This document shows, piece after piece, positions 1-9,300 of a stretch of DNA of 64,000 bases (position 1 is its first letter; each line of letters starts with the position of its first letter). The stretch spans positions 429,569 to 493,568 of the forward strand of contig NZ_NIBS01000001.1 in NCBI RefSeq assembly GCF_002632465.1. The letters run 5' to 3'. The position numbers and the translations under genes are program-made. Origin of the DNA: Xenorhabdus budapestensis (GTDB lineage: Bacteria; Pseudomonadota; Gammaproteobacteria; Enterobacterales; Enterobacteriaceae). Below the pieces are notes generated by a model. The model was not told where the DNA came from, searched no databases, and saw nothing but the letters and a program-made list of their open reading frames with translations.

Positions 1-1995
1 GCCTTGATGCAGCACAATTATCCGGTTGCACTGACGTACAGTGGACAATCGGTGTGCGATGGTGATGACGGTTCTACCTTGTGCAATATTTGCCATATTG
101 GATTGGATGATAGCCTGTGATTCATCATCCAATGCGCTGGTGGCTTCATCAAGGATCAAAATTTTGGGATCAGAGAGCAGGGTTCTGGCAATCGCCAGAC
201 GTTGTCTCTGTCCGCCTGACAGAGATTGTCCCCCTTCTGCGATAACGGTGTCATACCCCAGCGGTAGTTTGAGAATGAAATCGTGAGCACCGGCCAGTTT
301 TGCAGCTTCAATGACATCGGACAATGCGGCATCCGGCCGCGATTGCGCAATATTTTCCTGTACGGTTTTATTGAACAGAAAGTTTTCTTGTAGCACGATA
401 CCTATTTGCTGCCTTAATGAGGCAATATCAATCTGTTGCAGCGGGATACCATCTAATGTGATTTTTCCGTGTTCCGGGGTATAGAGACGCAAGAGCAAGC
501 GGGCAAGGGTGCTTTTTCCTGAACCGGATGTACCAACAATGCCAAGGGTTTCTCCTGCCCTGATATTCAGCGTGAAATGGTTAATGGTAGGAGAAAGATC
601 AGGTTGGTAACGGAAGACGATATCGGAGAACGAAATTGCACCCTGTAATGTTACCTGCTCTTTACCAGATTGCTGCTCTGTTGGTAAGTTCAGCATATCC
701 CCTAATTTATCGATAGCAATGCGTGAGCGGATAAATTGTCCCCAAAGTTGTACCAGTTTGGTCAATGGTTGTTCGGTATGATTTACCATCATATTGAAAG
801 CAATCAATTGACCGATAGTCATGTGCAGGGAAAGAACTTCTGATGCACCAAGCCAGATAATAATTGCGCTGGTTACTTTTTGTAGCAGCATCACCAGATG
901 GCTGGAACGGTTGTCCCATTGCTGAACTTCATAACTGGTACTGACCATATTTTCGGTCTGGTTATCCCAGCGGTGCGTAAAACGTGGCTCAGCAGCAAGG
1001 CTTTTCAGCGTTTCGGCTCCTGCAACGGTTTCAGTCAAAAAAGAGGTATTGAGTGCAGCATGAGTGAATTGTTTCTCTACTGCTTTTTCGATCTTGGGCG
1101 TAACCCACCAGGCAAGTAAGGCATAGAACGGTATAGTGAGCAAAAAGATCAGGGTTAATGTCCCGGAAATCAGACTCATAACGTAGATGAAAACGAACAT
1201 GAACAGGACATCAATACATAATGTAAACATCGAACCTGTCAAAAATTCCCGGATAGTTTCTAGTTCCCGTACCCGCGTGACAATTGCCCCCACCTGGCGG
1301 GATTTGAAATATAGCAAAGGCAGGCCAAATAGGTGCTTGACCAGCTTCAGCCCCAGTTTAATATCAATCCGGTTAGCTGTGTGAGCATACTGGTATTCGC
1401 GCAATCCTCTCAGGATAACTTCAATCAGTCCGGCGACCACTAAACCAAATACTAAGACATCCAATGTAGAAAGCGCCTGATGTACTAATACCTTATCCAT
1501 GACAACCTGAAGGAATAAAGGAGAAATCAGGGCTAAGATCTGCAAGACGAAAGAAAACAGCAATATCTCAGACAGATTTTTCTTCTGTCTGACAAATTCT
1601 GGAATGAACCATTGGATATTAAATTGGCTACTGTTTTGTTTTATTTTTATCCAACGGCCACTCCATGAATTGATAAAGTCTACCTTATCTAATATTTCTG
1701 GTTTTTCTTGATGAGGTTTTTGAATTAACACACGATGTTCATCGGATTTTGCCAGAATAGAAGGATTTCCGTTATTATCGAACAGAATAGCTGGCAAAGA
1801 TAATGTATTAATTTTCTTATTTATTGAGCGCTTATTTTTAATGGATATATGGTGTTTTTTCTTTAATTTATTCAAAGAAGTATGATAATCATCATCATTG
1901 CTTATGTTTCCATCAGATATAATCGAGTGCTCGTCATTAGATATCATTATTATTAACTTAATTAATGATAATGTCGTTTTTTCTATTTCATTCAT
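1..1995 (-). CDS. rtxB: RtxB-like type I secretion ATPase, C-terminus outside the window
   Basis: ABC transporter of the HlyB/RtxB type that would energise export of the MARTX toxins across the inner membrane together with an RtxD-type adaptor and TolC. I translated 665 codons without a stop from the ATG at 1995. The first ~150 residues match the degenerate C39-peptidase-like domain of such exporters, followed by hydrophobic segments starting with the LSEILLFSFVLQ stretch. The nucleotide-binding domain shows Walker A GTSGSGKST (Lys ~494), Walker B ILILDEATSALD (Asp ~616, Glu ~617) and the H-loop His (~648) in TIAHRLS. About 45 residues are probably missing to the left. It is transcribed divergently from rtxH-rtxC-rtxA, as in the Vibrio rtx locus, where rtxD and rtxE follow rtxB; those would lie beyond the left edge. 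The start is the least certain point because no good ribosome-binding site precedes it. Confidence 0.93.
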   Translation of the reverse strand, partial: MNEIEKTTLSLIKLIIMISNDEHSIISDGNISNDDDYHTSLNKLKKKHHISIKNKRSINKKINTLSLPAILFDNNGNPSILAKSDEHRVLIQKPHQEKPEILDKVDFINSWSGRWIKIKQNSSQFNIQWFIPEFVRQKKNLSEILLFSFVLQILALISPLFLQVVMDKVLVHQALSTLDVLVFGLVVAGLIEVILRGLREYQYAHTANRIDIKLGLKLVKHLFGLPLLYFKSRQVGAIVTRVRELETIREFLTGSMFTLCIDVLFMFVFIYVMSLISGTLTLIFLLTIPFYALLAWWVTPKIEKAVEKQFTHAALNTSFLTETVAGAETLKSLAAEPRFTHRWDNQTENMVSTSYEVQQWDNRSSHLVMLLQKVTSAIIIWLGASEVLSLHMTIGQLIAFNMMVNHTEQPLTKLVQLWGQFIRSRIAIDKLGDMLNLPTEQQSGKEQVTLQGAISFSDIVFRYQPDLSPTINHFTLNIRAGETLGIVGTSGSGKSTLARLLLRLYTPEHGKITLDGIPLQQIDIASLRQQIGIVLQENFLFNKTVQENIAQSRPDAALSDVIEAAKLAGAHDFILKLPLGYDTVIAEGGQSLSGGQRQRLAIARTLLSDPKILILDEATSALDDESQAIIQSNMANIAQGRTVITIAHRLSTVRQCNRIIVLHQG

Positions 1996-2131
1996 GCATG
2001 GATATCTATTTGTAAAAAAAGACAAAACTCAAATTAAATAAGCAACCAGAGAGATAAAGTGGTATTTTTCGATAAAACAATCTTAATAAATTTAATAATG
2101 AATATTATCTGCTATTAATGGGGATATTAAC

Positions 2132-2213
2132 GTGGGTAATTGGGACAAAGTGCAGTGGTTAAATAGACATTTTAATATTTATATGTTGATTTTAAAAAGC
2201 AAGCAGATATATT
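2132..2213 (+). promoter_or_regulatory. Upstream element shared with toxin 2, with candidate promoter
   Basis: This stretch matches 21841-21925 in front of the second toxin: GTGGG, TTGGGAC, AAGT, GTGGTTAAA, AGAC and TTGATTTTAAAA occur in the same order and nearly the same spacing. The TTGATT near 2184 followed 16 bases later by TATATT resembles a sigma-70 promoter; the second copy has TTGATT with TACTTT at 18. That the element is a shared regulator site or promoter is inference from conservation. Confidence 0.5.
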
Positions 2214-2384
2214 TTCGATCAAAATAGCCGATGGATTACTTGGTTTTTTTCTCCCTTGTTTTACTTGCCATTTTGCAATTTATGTTGAAGTGTATGTCTG
2301 TTTGCAACCTTCAACACTCATTAATTAATTCATGTTGTAACAGTGCCTTGGTGCTACTTAATCTATTAGATTGCTGTAAAAAGA

Positions 2385-2449
2385 GATTAAATGATAAATT
2401 AACCCTATCTGGTTAGGATTTCATTTATCATTAAATCCTTTTTGTTTTA
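2385..2449 (+). terminator. Terminator-like hairpin in the rtxHCA leader
   Basis: Arms 2385-2399 and 2423-2437 pair over 15 bases with one mismatch, and a smaller TAACC/GGTTA hairpin sits inside. CCTTTTTGTTTT follows directly. It lies between the candidate promoter and the rtxH start, so it would either end a short leader RNA or be overcome by antitermination. Confidence 0.6.
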
Positions 2450-2494
2450 ATGTATTTTTAACATTTGATTAATATTTATTTAATGGATAATGGT

Positions 2495-2839
2495 ATGTCT
2501 GAAAAATTCGTTCAAACAATTTCAAGCGTTAATTACAATAAAGGTGTATTTTCTCTTTATTTTGTTGGTCAAGATCCTCATCGAATGGCAAATGGTGTAC
2601 TGGCGGAAAATGATAAGGAATTGGAGTTAAAACAAGTTATCCATATGCCGATATCAGGTTTTATGTATATGGTTTCTATGGTGAAAAGTATGCTCGAAGA
2701 TCCGCGTATGGAAGCTGAAATCAATAAGCTGATTGCTGCCGGATTTTTGCCGATAACAGAGGTGAACGAAAATGCAGCACCTGTTGAAGCTGAACAGTCT
2801 GTAAAACCGGCAGCACGTAACACGAAAAAATCAAAATAA
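2495..2839 (+). CDS. rtxH: RtxH-like conserved protein of the rtx operon
   Basis: Small soluble protein (114 residues from this start) directly upstream of rtxC. Vibrio rtx loci have a conserved hypothetical gene, rtxH, in the same place; its biochemical role is not established. The body is MSEKFVQTISSVNYNKGVF with a hydrophobic middle (HMPISGFMYMVSMVKSML) and a lysine-rich end (ARNTKKSK). I prefer the ATG at 2495, which has GGAT 8 to 11 bases upstream; in-frame ATGs at 2465 and 2483 would add 10 or 4 residues but have no ribosome-binding site. It is 34 bases from rtxC and probably in one operon with rtxC and rtxA. The name is based on position and family resemblance, not on a search. Confidence 0.75.
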   Translation: MSEKFVQTISSVNYNKGVFSLYFVGQDPHRMANGVLAENDKELELKQVIHMPISGFMYMVSMVKSMLEDPRMEAEINKLIAAGFLPITEVNENAAPVEAEQSVKPAARNTKKSK

Positions 2840-2873
2840 AATCAGTAAAATCCTACCAGATAGTTGCTCGATT

Positions 2874-3335
2874 ATGATGATCACACATCAACCAGCAACA
2901 CTGAGTCAGACTGAAATACAAGCATTAATTGGTGGGGTGATGTTACTTTGTCAGCATTCTCCCCTGCATCGACGCTATTTAGTTGCAGAATGGCAACAAC
3001 GTATTTTACCGTCATTTCAGCTCAATCAGTTTTGCTATTACGAAGATCAATACCAACGCCCAGTTGCTTTTTGTAATTGGGCTTTTTTGTCTGACAGCAG
3101 TCGGGATGCAATCCTTTCCGGTGATCGGGAAATCATGCATGAAGACTGGCGCTCTGGTCAGCATATCTTTTTTCCAGAAATGATAGCTCCTTTCGGACAT
3201 GCGCGTGACATTGCCTGCGATCTGCGCCGACGTGTTTTTGCAGCGTGGAAAGGGCAGAAAGCCTGTACTGTCCGGGGCATTCTGGATATTAAAAATGACC
3301 GCTGTATCCGGCGGGTGCAGTGGTTTACTGTTTAA
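2874..3335 (+). CDS. rtxC: RtxC, HlyC-type toxin-activating acyltransferase
   Basis: 153-residue member of the HlyC/RtxC family, which moves fatty acyl groups from acyl carrier protein to lysines of RTX toxins in the cytoplasm. The motif SPLHRRY contains the catalytic His (residue 32; His23 in HlyC). The conserved block ending IAPFG is present, but where HlyC has FIDWIAPFG this protein has FPEMIAPFG, so the position of the catalytic Asp92 is Glu102. Length is slightly under HlyC (170). It starts at the first of two adjacent ATGs (2874, 2877); the ribosome-binding site is weak. It lies 27 bases before rtxA and is the only rtxC in the window, so if toxin 2 is acylated this enzyme is the obvious candidate. 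Confidence 0.9.
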   Translation: MMITHQPATLSQTEIQALIGGVMLLCQHSPLHRRYLVAEWQQRILPSFQLNQFCYYEDQYQRPVAFCNWAFLSDSSRDAILSGDREIMHEDWRSGQHIFFPEMIAPFGHARDIACDLRRRVFAAWKGQKACTVRGILDIKNDRCIRRVQWFTV

Positions 3336-3362
3336 TTTTTTTGCCCAACACCAGGAATATTT

Positions 3363-6300
3363 ATGGGGAAATCATCTAACCGAAGTGCTGAATACTTCTT
3401 TACCGGTAAATACGAAGATGATAATGACGGCAACACAATACACGCCATCGGCGTTGGTGGCGTCATCAATGCTTACGGTGGTAATGATTACATTGTCGTC
3501 GGATCGATTGGGGCTACAGTCAATACAACGTTGGGACATGATACTGTTGTTGGTGGCGCTGGTTACCTGAATATCAACGACACAAGTGGTTTCCTGACCG
3601 TAAAAGGCGGTGCGGGATACGCTACTATTAATAAAACACATAACGGAACGGTGGAGTTTGTTGGGGCTGCCGGTGGGTTGCAAATCAACCACACAGGTAA
3701 CGATGGTGCTATCAATTACTCTGGTATATCTGGATACAATGGTATCACCCGCAAAGGTGTGCAGGGAGATATCCAGTTTAAGGGTGCTGGTGGCGGTAAC
3801 GTTATCAAATCTAACGTGACAAAAGGTAATGTCTACTTTAATGGTGCCGGTATTGCCAATTTTATTGAACATACTTCCGAATTCGGTAACACAGAATTTA
3901 ATGGTGCTGGTGGCGCAAACGTCATCATCAAAAAAGGCAAGGAAGGAAACCTGAGCTTTAATGGTGCCGGTGTTGCCAACGTACTTCTTCATCAGGGGAA
4001 GCACGGGGATATGGAAGTCAATGCTGGCGGGGCGGCAAACGTACTGATTCGCGTTGGTGATGGACGCTATCTTGCTCATCTTCTGGCGATCGGCAATATC
4101 TCTATCCACAAAGGTAACGGCAATAGCCGCGTTTCAATGGGAGGGGGTTTTAATACTCACACTCAAATTGGTCATGGGGATGCGTTCTGGTCTGCTGTTG
4201 GTGGTGCCAATGTCCTGACCAAAATGGGACAGGGCCATATTTCTTCTATTCTGGCCGGGGGAGCCAATATCCTGACCAAGATAGGGGAAGGTGATCTCGA
4301 AGCTGGCTCGTTCGGCGGTGCCAACATTATTACCCATATCAGCAGTGATAGTGATGCTTCTAATCCACTTTCTTCTGATACAAAAGCAATCGCATTGGGT
4401 GGTGCCAATATTCTGACCAAAAAGGGTAAGGGTAACCTCTCGGCTGTTATGGGGGGTGGTGCTAACGTCCTGACTCATGTTGGCGATGGAACAACTTCCG
4501 GCATCATGTTAGGTGGTGCGAATATTCTGACCAAAGTTGGCAATGGCGATACAACCGGTATCATGTTGGGGCTGGGTAACGCCTTGACCCATGTTGGTGA
4601 TGGACAAACATTGGGTGTGATGGCTGCGGCGGGTAATATCTTCACTAAAGTGGGAGACGGTGACACTATTGCCGCCATGCTGGCAGTCGGCAATATTTTT
4701 ACCCATGTCGGAGAAGGGAATGCGTTCGCAATGATGGCGGGCGGCGGCAATATCTTTACCAAAGTGGGTAATGGTGATGCGCTGGCGTTAATGTTGGCAT
4801 TTGGCAACGTCTTTACTCACATTGGTGATGGCACCAGCGTTGCTTTGATGATCGCCAAAGGTAACATTGCGACTAAAGCCGGTAATGGTGACGCACTGGC
4901 TGCGATGATCGGCAAAGCCAATATCTTTACTCAGATTGGTCACGGCTCCACTTTTGCAGCCATGATTGGCGGTGCAAACGTTCTGACCAAAGTCGGTAAT
5001 GGTTTGACGGCGGCATTAATGGTGGGCAAGGCCAACATTTTTACTCATGTTGGTGAAGGAACTAGCATCGGTTTGTTTGCCGGTACGGCTAACATCATGA
5101 CCAAAGTCGGTGATGGCACAACATTAGCTGCTATGTTCGGCAAGGCCAATGTCATGACTCATGTCGGTGATGGCCTGACGGGTGTGCTGGCATTGGGTAA
5201 AGCCAATATCGTGACAAAAGTCGGTAACGATTTTCTGGGCGTCGTTGCTGCTTCAGAGGCCAACGTGGTGACCCATGTTGGAGAAGGAACAACGGCCGCT
5301 TTGTTGAGCGGCAAAGGAAACGTTCTGACCAAAGTCGGTGATGGAACCGCTGTCGGTCTGTTGGTTTCTAAAATCGGCAACATTATGACTCATGTTGGTG
5401 ACGGAACCACAGTCGGATTTGCCAAAGGCGAAGCCAACATCATTACCAAAGTGGGTGATGGTTCGGGCGTCAACGCAGTTTGGGGTAAAGCTAACATTCT
5501 GACTCATTACGGTGATGGAGATCGCTACAACTTTGCCAAAGGTGAAGCGAATATCATCACTAAGGTAGGTGAAGGTCAGGAAATTACTGTTGTTCAGGGG
5601 CAAGCCAATATCGTTACTCATGTCGGTAATGGAGATGATTACACCGGAGCCTGGGGCAAAGCGAATGCGATCACGAAAGTGGGCGACGGACGTAATGTCG
5701 TGTTTGCCAAAGGTGATGCCAATATTGTCACCCAGATCGGCGAGGGCGATAGCTTCAACGCGTTGTGGAGTCAGGGCAATCTGGTCACAAAAGTGGGCGA
5801 CGGTACACAGGTAACAGCCGCTAAAGGCAAAGGCAATATCATCACGACAGTCGGAAACGGTCTGAGTGTGGCGGCTACTCATGGCGACCTGAATGTGAAC
5901 ACCAAAGTCGGTGATGGAGTCTCTGTCAACGTAGCTTGGGGGAAATTCAACGTCAATACCCGTGTGGGTGATGGTCTGAATATCTCCGTCATGAAAGGGA
6001 CAGGCAATGCCAATATCCGTGTTGGCGACGGCCTGAACATCAATGCTTCTTATGCGCGAAACAATGTAGCAGTTCAGATAGGTAACGGCGATTTCTACAG
6101 CCTTGCAGTGGCAGAAAGCAATACTCAGAGCAATAAACTGGGTGCACTGTTTGATAACATCAAACAGACATTACTGGGCACCGCTGGCAGTCAGGGCATT
6201 AACTATCTGGTGAATGGTGATGAAGCCAACACATCGGGAACCCATAAAGGGCGTGGTGCTATTGATTTGCCGGAAATTTCCTCTCTGAATGGTTTCAAGC

Positions 6301-9300
6301 TGACAGAAATTGATGAAGTGACTTCTGAGTTACATAACAACCTGAAAGGTAGTGTGTCAGAAGTGGGTACGCCAGACACTGATGCAATCCAGAATGCTTT
6401 GAGCGATGAAAAACACGTCTATCCGAATCAGGTACGCAATTTAATTACCAATGGTGATTTTGAACAGGGTTCTGTGGGATGGCTGTCCACGAATGGGGTT
6501 GAAGCTGATTTTTCTGCTGAGTCTTATGGGTTAAATAAAAAGGGGCACGGTGAGCGCGTCAGCGAACTTGATACCAATACCAATACCCGTATTTACCAGG
6601 ATATCAATGACCTTACCGAAGGAGAGTCCATCACAGTTAGTTTTGATTTCGCAAAGCGTACCAATATTTCCGCTGACAATGGAATGTATGTACTCTGGAA
6701 TGGCGAAATTGTTTTTTCAGTTTCCGCAGGTGATGCTGTATGGAGTAACAAAACTTTAACCCTGAAAGCACAAGAGGGAATTAACCGACTCGAATTTGCA
6801 GGCACTGGTAAAAGTGATGGTTTGGGTTACGTTTTGGATAACATTGTTGCCCAATCTGAACTGTCAGGCAGTGATATTGCTAAGCACGTGAAACAGAATA
6901 AGGCAGCCCGGAATGCCTTACAGGATAAAGAAAAAGCAGAAGCCGATCGTCAACGCCTGGAGCAGGAAAGAGATAAACAACTGACAGCGGTTTCTGGTAC
7001 TCAAGCGCAACTGGAAAATACCGATCTGGATGCACTGGAGACTAATGGTCAATCGCAGCGTGATTCTATTAATGATGAAGCGCAGGCAATTACCAAAGAG
7101 TTGATGGCACAAACTAAAGGATTAGAAGTGCTGAATGATCATGCGGAGCATCATGGACAATCCGGTAGTCAGTGGCGTGATCAGTTTGCTGGTGGTTTGT
7201 TGGGAAACCTGCAATCCCAACTGGACAGCGCAAAAGAGACAGCACAGCAGCAACTAGAGCGCTCTCAGCAAGCATCTTCAGAACGTCTGGGGGATATGAA
7301 AGACGCAGTCACCAAATCTGAGTCAGGTGTCCTCAAAGGGGAACAAAACCATCAGCAGTCTCTACAGGACATCGAAAAGACCCGTGCCGACATAGAATTG
7401 CGGGAACAAGAAGCTATAGCTCGCATGAAACAGGCTGAACAGGCTTCCCGTGATGGAAAAACCGCAGTACAAAAAGCAGAACAGCGTGGTCAACATGCAG
7501 TGTCTGCGGCGGAGATAAAAACGGCACAAGTGCAATCTGATGCTAAAGGCGCGAAACTTGATGGCAATAGCCTGCCGAACCGTACGCAAGCAACGGGAAA
7601 CGGGTTGTCAGTTAAAGGGCAATCCGCTACTTATGCTGGAAACGCGTTTGAAACAACGGTCGAGAATCACGCCGAGAAAGCCAATAGCCATATTGATTCC
7701 GACTCTTCTGTTGAAACAGAGGAGGGACTCAGTATGGAGTTGCAATATCTGGAGGAAGATCTGAACGAACTTGACGATGCAAAAGAAGCGTTGGATCGTT
7801 TACAGATTAATGCCGGAGTGCGTATCAGAAAGCGACATACTGATCTGAATGCCCAAAGTGAGGAAATCGCGCAGCCATCGGCTGATAGCAAAGTTTCCGA
7901 CAATATTTCTGTCAATACATCTACCGGGACATCTACCGATACATCAGTCAGCAGCATGGCTGATATGCCTGTCAGTTCTGTCAGAAAAGAGCAGAAAATT
8001 TCCGGTTTGGACCTCAGCGGGCTGAAAGCACTGGGAGAAATTCAGGCGGAAGAAACTCAGACGCAGCCAGAACCAGCAGAGACATCAGCAGACCCTGGGG
8101 CAGCGATCAGAGCACAGAAAGTGGCTGACGTTTACCGCTGGCTGGACAGCGATAACGATATGGTGACCGAAAACTATATTCCCGTACCGGGCTTTGAACG
8201 TGTGGATGCGGATATCCCTGACGATCTCAGGCAAAAAATGGTGAATTTTGTTGAAGGTTACCTGAATGGGACTGAAAACAGCGTACCGGAAGAACAGAGA
8301 TCTTCACTGGCGAAACTGTTCGTTGATGCCACAATCGACTATGACTGGGATAAGCGGGTCGAGTTTATTTCAAGACTTGAACACTATGGCTATAGTTTTG
8401 AGCCTACACATGGTGATAAAAGCATTGTGTCGTTCTGGTCTGGCAAGAACTTTAAACAATATCGCGACATTCTGGATGCAGCCCAAACAGACGGTAAAAA
8501 GGTCGTTTACAATATTGATGTAAAAGGTAACTCTTTTGCCATTGAACTCAACAAGACGTTGGTGCGTTGGGGTGGCATTTTCCTTGATTCAGATAATGCA
8601 CAGCAGAATGCACTGCAATCAGTCATTAATGCCTCTGCGCGGAGTAATACGGGTTTTTGGAGTTCCGTGTATGCAACCGGATCACGTGATGATGTCTATG
8701 TCATTGCTGAAGGTGGTCTGCGTTTGGGCAACTATTTCTGGAATGTTGAATTACCAGTACTGCGTCAATTACAGCGTGAAGGATTAGTGGGAGAAATCCG
8801 CCTGCTGGATAAAGCAGCCAAAGAGTACCAGGGCGTACCGCCTGACGAGATTGGCCGTAGGCTGACAGAAGCGGGCGTCTCCGTAAAAGCGCGTTTTGAC
8901 TTACTTAGCCTTAAAGAACAGGAAAAACTCCTTGCGTTAAACCCTGACAGATATAAGCCGGATACACTGATTGATCTGAATATCAAAACCAGCGCCATCG
9001 ATAATCTGCTAAATCAGGCATTGCCATTCTATGGATTACGTGTAGAGCGCAACTTGCTGGTACATGAATCTGATGATGAGGAAGGTTTTGAAGTCCGTCC
9101 GTGGCCGGGCAAGCGTGATGATGGTTCTGAGAACGAGAGCTTCAAGACCATTATTGTGCAAGATCAGGATGATACAGCTCAGATTAGAGCTATTGAACGC
9201 TTTATCCTCGCCAACTATGACAATTATGCTCAACTGCCTGATGCGTTGCACCTAGTGGATGATCGCATTGTTTCTCATGATAACGGACGTACCCGTATTC

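Larger units (their letters stand above)
1996..2494. other. Divergent rtxB / rtxHCA intergenic region
   Basis: About 500 AT-rich bases with no convincing gene. It holds the element shared with the second toxin (2132-2213) and a terminator-like hairpin (2385-2449) directly in front of rtxH. A 61-codon ORF at 2231-2416 has no ribosome-binding site and is not called. The promoter of rtxB must lie near 2000-2130 but I cannot point to boxes with confidence. Confidence 0.6.

Noticed and set aside
2100..2385. ops/JUMPstart element for RfaH upstream of rtxHCA
   Set aside because: I looked for GGCGGTAG and close variants in both toxin leaders and found none.
2231..2416. 61-codon hydrophobic ORF ahead of rtxH
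   Set aside because: No ribosome-binding site, AT-rich leader DNA, and its stop lies inside the hairpin. Kept only as a remote leader-peptide possibility.
4200..6060. Regular repeats that could suggest a CRISPR or satellite array
   Set aside because: The periodicity is about 60 bases and fully coding (ANIxTKVGDG); units are degenerate and there are no unique spacers between identical repeats.
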